Assembly: GCA_003554105.1 (NCBI GenBank) | Contig: PWFQ01000026.1 | Coordinates: forward strand, 1-32,788 | Direction: 5' to 3' | DNA: 32,788 nucleotides | DNA from: Clostridiaceae bacterium | GTDB lineage: Bacteria; Bacillota; Clostridia; Peptostreptococcales; T1SED10-28 | Shown: positions 1 through 8,354 of the stretch, in pieces | Position numbering within the stretch: the first letter of the stretch is position 1 | Layout: every line of letters starts with the position of its first letter | The notes under the pieces: generated by a model | The model's input: the letters and a program-made list of their open reading frames with translations, nothing else | What the model was told of the DNA's origin: nothing | The model's database searches: none | Position numbers and translations under genes: made by a program

Positions 1-951
1 TATGCCAAAAGCATATCGGAGAAAGTGGGGGCCAAGGTATATTTAAAATATGAGGGACTGAATCCCACAGGGTCATTCAAGGATCGGGGGATGGTGATGG
101 CAGTTGCAAAAGCATTGGAAAATGAGGCTGAAGCGATAATCTGTGCATCAACCGGAAATACATCTGCATCTGCAGCAGCCTATGGAGCCGTTGCAGGATT
201 AAAGACGATTATCCTGATTCCGGAGGGGAAAATTGCATTGGGAAAATTGGCTCAGGCTCAAATGTATGGAGGAATGGTAATCAGTATTAAAGGTAATTTT
301 GATGAAGCATTAGAGCTGGTGAAGAAAATTTCTCAAAATCACCCTGTTACACTGGTGAACAGTATTAACCCTTATCGGATTGAAGGACAAAAAACTGCAG
401 CATTTGAAATCTGTGATGAGCTGGGAGATGCACCGGATTATCTTGCGATTCCGGTTGGTAATGCCGGAAATATTACAGCCTACTGGAAGGGATTTAAAGA
501 GTATAAAGCCGCCGGTCATGCAGAGAAACTTCCCGGGCTTTTAGGATATCAAGCAGATGGTGCTAGCCCCATTGTTCAGGGGAAAATTTTTAAAAATCCT
601 GAAACAATTGCAACAGCAATTCGGATCGGAAATCCTGCAAGTTGGGAAAAAGCAAATGAAGCAATAAATCACTCGAAAGGTCATATAAAGAGTGTTACCG
701 ATGAAGAGATTACCGATGCATACAAAATGCTGGCAAGAGAAGAGGGAATCTTTGTTGAGCCCGCATCAGCAGCCTCTGTGGCAGGGCTGTTAAAATATAA
801 AGAGAAATGGAACTTCAGGAGAAATGAAAAAATTGTTTGCGTCAATACCGGGAACGGTCTCAAAGATCCGAACTATGCAATTGAAACAATGAATCAGAAA
901 ATAAATCCTGTAGAAGCAGAAGAAAAAGAAATTTTAAAGTTAATCGATTAG
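1..951 (+). CDS. thrC: Threonine synthase, 5' end missing
   Basis: PLP-dependent enzyme that converts O-phosphohomoserine to threonine, the last step of threonine synthesis. The reading frame is open from base 1, so the true start lies upstream; about 316 residues are present against roughly 350 usual in the family, so only the first few dozen are missing. The PLP-binding lysine is visible in the motif [11 protein letters not shown] (bases about 61-93). The phosphate-binding loop [10 protein letters not shown] follows near base 460, and the C-terminal substrate region ends in [10 protein letters not shown]. It ends 13 bases before the homoserine kinase start, which is the usual thr operon arrangement. 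The GTG at base 25 should not be taken as the start, because homologous sequence (YAKSISEKV) continues upstream of it. Confidence 0.95.
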   Translation, partial: YAKSISEKVGAKVYLKYEGLNPTGSFKDRGMVMAVAKALENEAEAIICASTGNTSASAAAYGAVAGLKTIILIPEGKIALGKLAQAQMYGGMVISIKGNFDEALELVKKISQNHPVTLVNSINPYRIEGQKTAAFEICDELGDAPDYLAIPVGNAGNITAYWKGFKEYKAAGHAEKLPGLLGYQADGASPIVQGKIFKNPETIATAIRIGNPASWEKANEAINHSKGHIKSVTDEEITDAYKMLAREEGIFVEPASAASVAGLLKYKEKWNFRRNEKIVCVNTGNGLKDPNYAIETMNQKINPVEAEEKEILKLID

Positions 952-964
952 GCGGGTGAAATTA

Positions 965-1894
965 ATGAAAAAAGTAAAAGTAAAGGTTCCGGCGACATCT
1001 GCTAACCTTGGTCCGGGATTTGACTCTATGGGAATTGCCCTGGAGATTTATAATGAAATTGTGATAGAAAAAAACAAACCCTTTTCCATCAGGATTTATG
1101 GAGAAGGCGCAGAAGAAATCCTTACTACAGAGGAAAACATTGTATATCAAAGTGCCATAATGGTTTTAAACATTGCAAAAAAAAGAGGTTTCTCTGATGA
1201 AAGCAATGAAAGTTTCAGCATTTCACTTCACAATAACATCCCCTCGACAAGGGGTCTAGGCAGCTCATCCTCTGCTGTTGTTGGAGGTATACTTGGTATG
1301 AACAGTCTCCTGGGAAACCCTTTGAACATACAGGAGCTACTGGGAATTGCTGTGAAATTTGAAGGTCATCCTGATAATGCTCTTCCCGCTTTCTTTGGAG
1401 GCCTCGTTGCCAGCATGACTGAAGAGGATGGGACGGTTTTTTGGAAAAAAAAGCTTTTACCTGAAGAATGGAGATATGTGATTGTTATCCCCAAGTGCAT
1501 GCTCTCTACGGTAAAAGCAAGAGAAATTCTGCCGAAGACAGTTCCTATGAAAGATGCCGTCTTTAATCTGAGTCGACTTAGTCTCCTGATGATAGGCTTT
1601 GAAACCGGGGACTATAATTTGGTGGCAAAGACCATGAAAGACAAACTCCATGAGCATTATCGAGCATCATTAGTACCGGGGATGCAAAAAGCAATCCAGG
1701 CATCAAGAGAATTGGAGGTTCCGATTGCTCTTAGCGGGGCGGGGCCGACGGTCATCGGAATTGCAAGAAATGAATTGCATGGAAGTGATCTAGCAGGTCA
1801 GATGATGAACATCTTTGAGAAAGAAGGAATCAATGCTGATTGTAAAATTGTTAAAGGCAACAAAGATGGAGCGATGATAGAGGAAGTGGAATAA
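965..1894 (+). CDS. thrB: Homoserine kinase
   Basis: GHMP-family kinase that phosphorylates L-homoserine with ATP, supplying the substrate of the threonine synthase encoded just upstream. The protein is 309 residues. It begins with the typical VKVPATSANLGPGFDS segment and carries the GHMP ATP-binding loop PSTRGLGSSSSA near residue 95 and the C-terminal glycine-rich motif ALSGAGPTVIGI. I chose ATG 965 because the sequence GGGTGA sits five bases upstream; a GTG at 956 in the same frame would add three residues but overlaps that ribosome binding site. Spacing and order with thrC indicate co-transcription. No aspartokinase or homoserine dehydrogenase gene is visible; they may lie before the window. 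Confidence 0.96.
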   Translation: MKKVKVKVPATSANLGPGFDSMGIALEIYNEIVIEKNKPFSIRIYGEGAEEILTTEENIVYQSAIMVLNIAKKRGFSDESNESFSISLHNNIPSTRGLGSSSSAVVGGILGMNSLLGNPLNIQELLGIAVKFEGHPDNALPAFFGGLVASMTEEDGTVFWKKKLLPEEWRYVIVIPKCMLSTVKAREILPKTVPMKDAVFNLSRLSLLMIGFETGDYNLVAKTMKDKLHEHYRASLVPGMQKAIQASRELEVPIALSGAGPTVIGIARNELHGSDLAGQMMNIFEKEGINADCKIVKGNKDGAMIEEVE

Positions 1895-1918
1895 GAAGGG
1901 TGCTTTTATAAGTCCAAT

Positions 1919-1948
1919 TTGTTTTTCCTTAGGGATGAATGGTATAAT
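1919..1948 (+). promoter_or_regulatory. Putative sigma-A promoter for the M16C peptidase operon
   Basis: A perfect TATAAT at 1943-1948 is preceded by TG in the extended -10 position (TGGTATAAT). A weak -35, TTGTTT at 1919-1924, lies 18 bases upstream. It sits in the 110-base gap after thrB, 57 bases before the next start codon. This separates the thr operon from the peptidase, methyltransferase and folD group. Call rests on consensus match only. Confidence 0.55.
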
Positions 1949-2004
1949 AAACTCAAAATCAATGTTAATAATACCATGCAAGGGAAAGGAGAGGATGATA
2001 GACA

Positions 2005-4932
2005 ATGAATCTTGAAGAGGGACAGTTATTACACGGATTTGAACTGCAGGAAAAAGGTGAAGTCAAGGAAATTAATTCCATAGGCTATCTTTATATGCAC
2101 AAAAAGAGCGGGGCGAAGCTCTACTATCTTGAAAATGATGACAGGAATAAAGTGTTTTCGATCAGCTTTAGAACTCCACCACAAGACAGCACAGGACTTC
2201 CCCATATCTTGGAACATGCGGTTCTCTGCGGATCAAGAAAATTTAAAGCAAAGGACCCTTTTATCGAATTGGCAAAGGGTTCCTTAAATACATTTCTCAA
2301 TGCCATGACTTTTTCTGACAAGACCATGTATCCAATTGCCAGTCAAAATCCTCAGGATTTTAAAAATCTTATGGATGTCTATTTGGATGCAGTTTTTTAT
2401 CCGAATATTTACAACGATCCCGACATTTTACGACAAGAGGGTTGGTACCATGAGCTGGAAAATCCGGGAGATGATATTAAGTATAACGGTGTCGTATACA
2501 ACGAGATGAAAGGAGCATTCTCATCCCCTGACCAGCTATTGTTCCGGAAGATTCAAGAGCACTTGTTTCCGGACAACATTTATGGAAATGAATCAGGAGG
2601 AGATCCTGATGAGATTCCTGACTTAACCTACGATAAATTCATTGAGTTTCACAAAAAGTATTATCACCCTTCAAATTCATACATATATCTGTATGGTGAC
2701 GGGGATATGAAAGAACATCTCCGTTTTATAAATGAAGAATATCTTAATAAGTTTGAAGCAAAAGAAATTGACTCGGGGATTCCTCTTCATCCACCATTTA
2801 AGGAACCAAAGGTGGTCACTGAAAAATATCCTATCGGTGAAGGTGAAGCCGAGAAAAACAAAACATACCTGACCTTGAATTACGCAGTAGGAGATTCAAG
2901 AGATCCGGAGTTTTATCTGGCGTTTGATATTTTGAATCATATGTTGTTGGACTCACCCGCTGCCCCTTTAAAAAAGGCACTTCTTGAGGCGGATATAGGA
3001 GAAGATGTTCTGAGCTCTTATGATGAGAGTTTGTTACAGCATAATTTTTCTGTGATTGTAAAGGGAGCAAATCCCAAGGATGTCAAACGGTTTCAGAATG
3101 TCATTTATGAAACATTGGAGAAAATTGTTCATGAGGGAATTGATAAACGGTTAATCGAAGCGTCCATAAACAGTACAGAATTTGAATTGAGAGAAGCTGA
3201 TTATGGGAGATATCCGAAAGGATTGATCTATGGCATCAAAACCATGGATACATGGCTTTATGATAAACACCCCTCAATTCATTTAGAATACGGTCATGTT
3301 TTTGGGAAAATCAGGCAAGCATTGACTTCTGATTATTTCGAGCAATTGATTGAAAAACACTTGATGAATAATCCCCATCAGCTGCTCTTGTCTCTAGAGC
3401 CTGAAAAAGGGCTGACAAAAAAACGAGATAATGAAGTGAAAAAGGAATTACAGGACTTCAAGAAGAGCTTGACAAAGGAAGAATTGGATAATCTCGTTCA
3501 AGCTACTAAAAAATTAAAGAAAAAGCAGGCGACACCTGATTCAAAGGAAAGCTTGGAATCAATCCCCCAGCTTTCAAGGGCGGATATTGAAGACAGAACA
3601 AAAAAACTCCCACAGGAGATCCGTGAACTTTTCGGATCAAAGGTTCTGTATAGTGAAATTTATACAAACAAGATATTATACACAGACCTTGCTTTTGATT
3701 TAAGGGTTGTTCCTCAAGAATTGATTCCTTATGCATCATTACTATCAAAGCTTTTAGGAAGAATCGGTACTGAAAGGTTCACATACGAAGAACTTTCCAA
3801 TGAAATCGATATTTACACCGGTGGAATAAGTTTTACCATTGAGAATTTTATGGATCGAAAAAAGAATGGAGACTATTATCCTAAACTCATCATGCAAGGC
3901 TCGGCACTGCGTGACAAATCCCAGCAGCTCTTTTCCCTTATGGGTGAAATATTGAGGCATTCGAACTTTGATAATCGCCGTCGTATCAGGGATTTAATCA
4001 GAGAAATGAAATCCCGCCTGGAGATGGTGATCCAATCCGAAGCTCACATGATCGCAGTACGTCACTTAGGATCACATTACTCACAAGCGGAGATGTTTTT
4101 AGAGCAATGCTCCGGGGTTACATTCTACAAGTTCATACGAGACATTGACCGACGATTGGAAGAGGATTTTGAGGAGATTATAGAACGACTGGAGGAAGTA
4201 TCACGATTGGTGTTCAATAAAGAGAATGGCGTCTTTGTCGTTACTGGAGACCATGAGGACTATCGTGCTTTTGAAAAAGATGCCTTTATCTTAGAGGACA
4301 AACTAGAAGAGCAAAAGCCTGTTCTCCATCAATATGATTTCCAGCTCAAGTTAAATAATATGGGTATCGCAACTTCATCGAAGGTTCAATATGTAGCGAA
4401 GGGATATAATTTTATTGATTTGGGATATGAATATACCGGGCACCTTCAAGTATTAAAGACCATCATAAGTCTAAACTATTTATGGAACAAGGTGCGGATA
4501 GAAGGTGGTGCTTATGGCGCCATGACGAATTTCGGACGGAACGGGAATATGTTTTTTACTTCCTATAGAGATCCTCACCTGAAACGCACGATCGACGTTT
4601 ATAGCAAAGCGGAAGATTATGTGAGGAACTTTGAAGCCGATGAAAGAGAAATGACAAAATACATTTTAGGAACGATCTCGAAAATTGATGTGCCTATGAC
4701 TCCTTCGGCAATGGGAGAAAAAGCAGCGACCTACTATTTTTCAAATATTACCCATGAAGATTTGCAAAAAGAACGTATGGAAATTATCTCCACAACAGCA
4801 AAAGACATAAAAGATCAGGCGGATCTAATCCGTGATGTGATGGCGGCAAACTATCTGTGTGTCGTCGGGAATGAAGATAAATTGAAGGAGAATAGGCATC
4901 TTTTTAATGAAATCGATGAAATTTTCCAATAA
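2005..4932 (+). CDS. Insulinase-family zinc peptidase, M16C (presequence-protease type)
   Basis: A 975-residue peptidase of the M16C family, which includes mitochondrial PreP/Cym1 and falcilysin. These degrade peptides inside a closed chamber formed by two halves of one chain. The inverted zinc motif HxxEH is present as HILEH at residues 67-71, giving zinc ligands H67 and H71 and catalytic E70. The third ligand is E167 in YNEMKGAFS. The length matches the family, and the C-terminal half keeps the glycine-rich substrate segment GGAYGAMTNFGRNG. No signal peptide is seen, so it is probably a cytoplasmic peptide scavenger. ATG 2005 is preceded by GGAGAGG. It is followed after 11 bases by an rRNA methyltransferase, a likely shared transcript. 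The natural substrate cannot be read from sequence. Confidence 0.93.
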   Translation: MNLEEGQLLHGFELQEKGEVKEINSIGYLYMHKKSGAKLYYLENDDRNKVFSISFRTPPQDSTGLPHILEHAVLCGSRKFKAKDPFIELAKGSLNTFLNAMTFSDKTMYPIASQNPQDFKNLMDVYLDAVFYPNIYNDPDILRQEGWYHELENPGDDIKYNGVVYNEMKGAFSSPDQLLFRKIQEHLFPDNIYGNESGGDPDEIPDLTYDKFIEFHKKYYHPSNSYIYLYGDGDMKEHLRFINEEYLNKFEAKEIDSGIPLHPPFKEPKVVTEKYPIGEGEAEKNKTYLTLNYAVGDSRDPEFYLAFDILNHMLLDSPAAPLKKALLEADIGEDVLSSYDESLLQHNFSVIVKGANPKDVKRFQNVIYETLEKIVHEGIDKRLIEASINSTEFELREADYGRYPKGLIYGIKTMDTWLYDKHPSIHLEYGHVFGKIRQALTSDYFEQLIEKHLMNNPHQLLLSLEPEKGLTKKRDNEVKKELQDFKKSLTKEELDNLVQATKKLKKKQATPDSKESLESIPQLSRADIEDRTKKLPQEIRELFGSKVLYSEIYTNKILYTDLAFDLRVVPQELIPYASLLSKLLGRIGTERFTYEELSNEIDIYTGGISFTIENFMDRKKNGDYYPKLIMQGSALRDKSQQLFSLMGEILRHSNFDNRRRIRDLIREMKSRLEMVIQSEAHMIAVRHLGSHYSQAEMFLEQCSGVTFYKFIRDIDRRLEEDFEEIIERLEEVSRLVFNKENGVFVVTGDHEDYRAFEKDAFILEDKLEEQKPVLHQYDFQLKLNNMGIATSSKVQYVAKGYNFIDLGYEYTGHLQVLKTIISLNYLWNKVRIEGGAYGAMTNFGRNGNMFFTSYRDPHLKRTIDVYSKAEDYVRNFEADEREMTKYILGTISKIDVPMTPSAMGEKAATYYFSNITHEDLQKERMEIISTTAKDIKDQADLIRDVMAANYLCVVGNEDKLKENRHLFNEIDEIFQ

Positions 4933-4943
4933 GGAGTTTGTCA

Positions 4944-6086
4944 ATGGATAAAGTCAAATTGATTGCAACCGCTGCTTTTGGACTGGAAGCAGTCGTTGCC
5001 AGGGAAGTTAAGGAACTGGGGTATGATGAAGTTCAAGTTGAAAACGGGAAGGTGGCCTTTGAAGCTGACCTTTCAGCAATCGCAAGGTGTAATCTTTGGT
5101 TGCGAAGTGCAGATCGGATTTTAATTGAAATTGGCTCTTTTAATGCGGAGAGCTTTGATGAACTCTTTGAAAAGACCAAGGCTTTATCATGGAGCAGATG
5201 GATTCCCAAAGACGGAATCTTTCCGGTGACTGGAAAATCAATAAAATCCAAGCTCTTTAGCGTTCCGGATTGTCAAGCCATTGTAAAAAAAGCTGTGGTG
5301 GAAAGCTTAAAAAAAGATTATCATGTAGAGTGGTTTAAGGAAGAAAAAGGACTGTTTAAGATTGAGGTGGCTCTTCTTAAGGATCAAGCAACCTTAACAA
5401 TCGATACCAGTGGAGAAGGGCTTCACAAACGGGGTTATCGAAAGCTTTCCAGCAAAGCGCCGATTAGAGAAACCTTGGCTGCAGCCATCGTTCAACTGAG
5501 TTTCTGGGATCATTCGAGACCTTTGATGGATCCCCTTTGCGGCTCGGGAACCATTCCCATCGAAGCAGGCTTGATCGGAAAAAACATTGCACCTGGGATC
5601 TATCGGAGTTTTATTGCTGAGGAATGGACAACCTTGGATCAATCCATATGGAAAGAGGGAAAAAGGGAAGCTTTCGATTTGGAAAAAAGAGACCGCAAGC
5701 TACGGATTTTTGCATCAGACGTGGATGAACGGGTCTTAAGCCTGGCAAGATATCATCTCTCGGAGGCTTTTCTGGATGAAGACATTCACCTGCAAAGAAT
5801 GGATGTCGGTGACGTCCGTTCCCGATTCGAGTATGGCTGTATTATTACCAATCCTCCTTATGGTGAACGTTTATCTGACAAACAGGAAGTGGAAAAACTC
5901 TATAAAAAGATGGGGAGAACCTTTGATCAATTCGCCACATGGTCAAAGTACATTATTACATCAAAAGAGGATTTCGAAAAGCATTACGGAAAGAAAGCGG
6001 ATAAAAAAAGAAAGCTTTATAACGGAAGAATTAAAACCGACCTGTATCAATATTTTGGACCAAGACCACCAAAGAATAAAGAGTAA
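4944..6086 (+). CDS. THUMP-domain class I RNA methyltransferase (RlmL/YpsC family)
   Basis: A 380-residue SAM-dependent methyltransferase of the RlmL N-terminal half / B. subtilis YpsC type, predicted to methylate a guanine N2 position in 23S rRNA. An N-terminal ferredoxin-like and THUMP RNA-binding region covers about residues 1-160. The catalytic Rossmann domain follows, with SAM motif I DPLCGSGTIPIEA near residue 197 and the N2-amino methyltransferase signature NPPYGERL near residue 303. Only the RlmL-like part is present; the C-terminal RlmK half of the E. coli fusion is absent, as is normal in Firmicutes. ATG 4944 is preceded by AAGGAG at a seven-base distance. An in-frame TTG at 4938 is too close to that site. 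It lies 11 bases after the peptidase and 18 bases before folD. Confidence 0.9.
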   Translation: MDKVKLIATAAFGLEAVVAREVKELGYDEVQVENGKVAFEADLSAIARCNLWLRSADRILIEIGSFNAESFDELFEKTKALSWSRWIPKDGIFPVTGKSIKSKLFSVPDCQAIVKKAVVESLKKDYHVEWFKEEKGLFKIEVALLKDQATLTIDTSGEGLHKRGYRKLSSKAPIRETLAAAIVQLSFWDHSRPLMDPLCGSGTIPIEAGLIGKNIAPGIYRSFIAEEWTTLDQSIWKEGKREAFDLEKRDRKLRIFASDVDERVLSLARYHLSEAFLDEDIHLQRMDVGDVRSRFEYGCIITNPPYGERLSDKQEVEKLYKKMGRTFDQFATWSKYIITSKEDFEKHYGKKADKKRKLYNGRIKTDLYQYFGPRPPKNKE

Positions 6087-6104
6087 ACTCAAAGGAGGAC
6101 TAAA

Positions 6105-6962
6105 ATGGGAACAGTAATCAAAGGAAAGCCTGTGGCCGATAAAATCACAGATTCTTTGCGAGAAGAACTACGGGGGTTTGAGAAACTGACGAAGATTCCC
6201 CGACTGGGTATTCTGAGAGTTGGTGAAAGACCGGAGGATTTAGCCTATGAACGGGGGGCAACAAATCGATGCAAAAAGATCGGTATCGATGTTGAAGTAA
6301 AAACTCTCCCGATGGATGTAACCCAAGAGGTGTTTATCGAGGAGTTAAAGGCGTATAATACAGATTCGAAGATTAACGGAATCCTTGTTTTCAGACCCCT
6401 TCCGGAACAAATCAATGAAGAAGTTATTAAGTATGTGATTGCACCTGAGAAAGACATTGACTGCTTTAGTCCTGTCAACGTTGGGAAAATGGTAGAAGGG
6501 GATCCATCCGGATTTCCACCCTGTACGCCCACGGCTGTGATAGAGATACTGGAACACTACGATGTTCAAGTTGAAGGATCAGATTGTACTGTAATAGGCG
6601 CATCAATGGTTGTAGGAAAACCTGCTGCACTATTATTGATGAATAAAAAAGGGACAGTGACAGTTGCCCACTCCAAAACGAAAGATACAAAGGCTGTTGC
6701 TGAAAATGCCGAAATTTTAGTCGTTGCAGTAGGCCGGGGGAAAATGGTTAAAAAGGACTGGGTATCTGATGGTGCCGTGGTCATTGATGTTGGAATAAAT
6801 GAAGATGAAGACGGAAGCTTGTGTGGAGATGTGGATTTTGAGCAGGTAAAAGAGAAAGCCTCAAAGATTACTCCGGTTCCCGCAGGTGTTGGGTCGGTCA
6901 CAACATCCATTTTGGCAAAGCATGTTGTGAAAGCTTTTAAAAAGCAGCATCAAATTGAATAG
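6105..6962 (+). CDS. folD: FolD-family methylenetetrahydrofolate dehydrogenase, cyclohydrolase residues altered
   Basis: A 285-residue cytoplasmic enzyme of one-carbon metabolism. FolD normally oxidises 5,10-methylene-THF to methenyl-THF and then hydrolyses it to 10-formyl-THF. The fold is clear: DIDCFSPVNVGKM, PPCTPTAVIEIL, the dinucleotide motif GASMVVGKPAALLL, VIDVGIN and ITPVPAGVGSVT. However, the Tyr-x-x-x-Lys motif reads YERGA (residues 48-52), so the catalytic lysine (Lys54 in E. coli numbering as I recall it) is Ala52. The usual VQLPLP motif reads VFRPLP, replacing the active-site glutamine with Phe96. The conserved aspartate (Asp119) is kept. I infer intact dehydrogenase and doubtful cyclohydrolase activity. 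I recall similar divergent FolD sequences in other Clostridia, so this is probably a subfamily rather than a decayed gene. AAAGGAGG precedes ATG 6105. Confidence 0.9.
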   Translation: MGTVIKGKPVADKITDSLREELRGFEKLTKIPRLGILRVGERPEDLAYERGATNRCKKIGIDVEVKTLPMDVTQEVFIEELKAYNTDSKINGILVFRPLPEQINEEVIKYVIAPEKDIDCFSPVNVGKMVEGDPSGFPPCTPTAVIEILEHYDVQVEGSDCTVIGASMVVGKPAALLLMNKKGTVTVAHSKTKDTKAVAENAEILVVAVGRGKMVKKDWVSDGAVVIDVGINEDEDGSLCGDVDFEQVKEKASKITPVPAGVGSVTTSILAKHVVKAFKKQHQIE

Positions 6963-6973
6963 AGGATTTAATG

Positions 6974-7003
6974 GGTGGTCGCCATCGGGACCACCTTTTC
7001 TTC
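6974..7003 (+). terminator. Rho-independent terminator after folD
   Basis: GGTGGTC (6974-6980) pairs with GACCACC (6989-6995) around an eight-base loop, followed by TTTTCTTCTT. It closes the peptidase, methyltransferase and folD transcription unit. Confidence 0.75.
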
Positions 7004-7031
7004 TTCGCCAGGTATACGAAAGAGCTTGAAT

Positions 7032-7037
7032 TATAAT
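7032..7037 (+). promoter_or_regulatory. Possible -10 box for the VanZ-RDD gene
   Basis: A perfect TATAAT lies 45 bases before the start codon and just after the folD terminator, where a new promoter is expected. I find no convincing -35 box at the right distance, so the call is tentative. Confidence 0.35.
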
Positions 7038-7081
7038 AAAATACAGGTGAGTTTCCGGAGAAAATGAAAGAGGGAGTCAGT

Positions 7082-8215
7082 ATGCTACAACAATATTGGG
7101 CACCGATTTTTTTGAGTGTGGGTTCATCCATTCTAATCGCGTTGATTATGGCAATTCCTTATGCCATTTACAATTATCGGAAGTATGGAATTGTACCGAT
7201 GAAAAGAACATTTGTGTGGTATTCATTCATGTGGTACCTTGTTGCTGCTTATTTCTTAGTGATTTTACCATTTCCTTCGAGAGAGGCTGTCTCAGAGATG
7301 ACCACTCCCTATTACAACTTGGAACCTTTTATTTTTGTGGAGCATTTCCTCCTCAATTCAGGAATTGATTGGGCGGATCCTTCTACATACATGAGAGCCC
7401 TGATTCATCCAACTGCATACACTGTCTACTTAAATGTAATCATGATGATTCCTTTGGGAATTTTTCTGAGAAGATACTTTTACTTTGGTTTTTTTCGCAC
7501 GGTTGCATCAGGTTTTTTATTGAGTCTTTTTTTCGAACTTACTCAATTAAGCGGACTGTATGGAATCTATTCACGACCGTATCGGATTTTCAATGTTGAT
7601 GATCTTATGATGAATACCTTTGGAGTAGCAATAGGTTTTTTTGTAGTACCATTGATAAACCGGTATTTACCTAAGATAGAAGAAAGCTTGGCAGACCCTG
7701 AGGAAGAGAAGGTGACAATTGTTCGAAGAATGATCGCTTTCGTTCTGGATCTTTTAAGCATTGGGATCATAAGTATAGGGTTGATGAGGGTGCTTCCGTT
7801 AGTCCCGGATTTAAAGGATGTACTGGAGAACCATCACAGTGCAATCGTTTTTGTCATCACCGGTCTATATTTTATTCTTTCCGGCTGGATCACAGGAGGA
7901 TATACGATAGGAATGGCAATCGTTAAAATAAAAATTGCAAACAGGAAAAACCGTGAACCCGGATTTTTGCGTTTAGCTCTGCGGCATTTGTTATTCCTTC
8001 TCTGGTTTAGAGGGGTCTGGGTTATCATTGATTACCTTCCGGTTGTTCGCCCGGTTGATCTGGTGATTAATTTGTTTTTTGTCGGGCTGGCAATGCTTGG
8101 ATATCTCCATATTGTCTATAGCCTTATTACTGCAAAAGAGTGCTTTTTTCACGAAAAACTCTCAAATACAAAGCTGATCACAACGAACCGGACTACTAAA
8201 TCAATTGACAGATGA
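7082..8215 (+). CDS. VanZ-like and RDD-domain integral membrane protein
   Basis: A 377-residue membrane protein. The N-terminal half (about residues 10-200) has hydrophobic helices and the VanZ-like pattern with polar residues in LPFPSREA and FELTQLSGLYGIYSRPYRIFNVDDLMMNTFG. VanZ is linked to low-level teicoplanin resistance, but the biochemical role of most VanZ-like proteins is unknown. The C-terminal half (about residues 210-360) is an RDD domain, recognised by RRMIAFVLDLLSIGII and GYTIGMAIVKIKIANRKN; RDD proteins are small membrane proteins, some implicated in ion or compatible-solute tolerance. I chose ATG 7082 because AGGGAG sits five bases upstream; ATG 7064 in the same frame is possible. 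The gene stands alone between two terminators. Confidence 0.8.
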   Translation: MLQQYWAPIFLSVGSSILIALIMAIPYAIYNYRKYGIVPMKRTFVWYSFMWYLVAAYFLVILPFPSREAVSEMTTPYYNLEPFIFVEHFLLNSGIDWADPSTYMRALIHPTAYTVYLNVIMMIPLGIFLRRYFYFGFFRTVASGFLLSLFFELTQLSGLYGIYSRPYRIFNVDDLMMNTFGVAIGFFVVPLINRYLPKIEESLADPEEEKVTIVRRMIAFVLDLLSIGIISIGLMRVLPLVPDLKDVLENHHSAIVFVITGLYFILSGWITGGYTIGMAIVKIKIANRKNREPGFLRLALRHLLFLLWFRGVWVIIDYLPVVRPVDLVINLFFVGLAMLGYLHIVYSLITAKECFFHEKLSNTKLITTNRTTKSIDR

Positions 8216-8244
8216 TGGTAACTAAGGTAATATAATTTTAATTA

Positions 8245-8305
8245 CGGCGATGGAGTTCGCCGGGACAATTTAGTCTAAATTGCTGATAAGCTGATGACTC
8301 CTACC
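8245..8305 (+). ncRNA. Fluoride riboswitch (crcB motif) aptamer
   Basis: The sequence matches the crcB-motif fluoride aptamer. Stem P1 is GGCGA/TCGCC (8246-8250 with 8257-8261). Its loop GGAGT (8252-8256) can form the hallmark pseudoknot with ACTCC (8297-8301). An additional AATTTA/TAAATT hairpin occupies 8267-8281. The conserved block GCTGATAAGCTGATG (about 8282-8296) follows and then CTCCTAC. The 3' pseudoknot strand is also the 5' arm of the terminator at 8296-8330. Fluoride binding should therefore prevent terminator formation and switch the downstream antiporter on. Known families: fluoride riboswitches control CrcB/Fluc channels, CLC-F antiporters and some cation/proton antiporters. Confidence 0.9.
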
Positions 8306-8330
8306 CATTAAGGGTAGGAGTCTGTTTTTT
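8296..8330 (+). terminator. Riboswitch-controlled intrinsic terminator
   Basis: GACTCCTACCC (8296-8306) pairs perfectly with GGGTAGGAGTC (8312-8322) around ATTAA, followed by TGTTTTTT. The 5' arm shares bases with the fluoride aptamer pseudoknot, so the two structures exclude each other: a transcriptional ON switch. Confidence 0.92.
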
Positions 8331-8354
8331 ATTAAGTAAAAGGAGCTGGTGAGA

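Noticed and set aside
5776-6117. Open frame of 113 codons overlapping the methyltransferase gene
   Set aside because: It is a shifted frame within well-conserved methyltransferase coding sequence and resembles no known protein.
6566-6910. Long minus-strand open frames opposite folD
   Set aside because: They lie opposite conserved FolD motifs, lack ribosome binding sites, and are low-complexity Ser/Thr/Pro-rich shadow frames.
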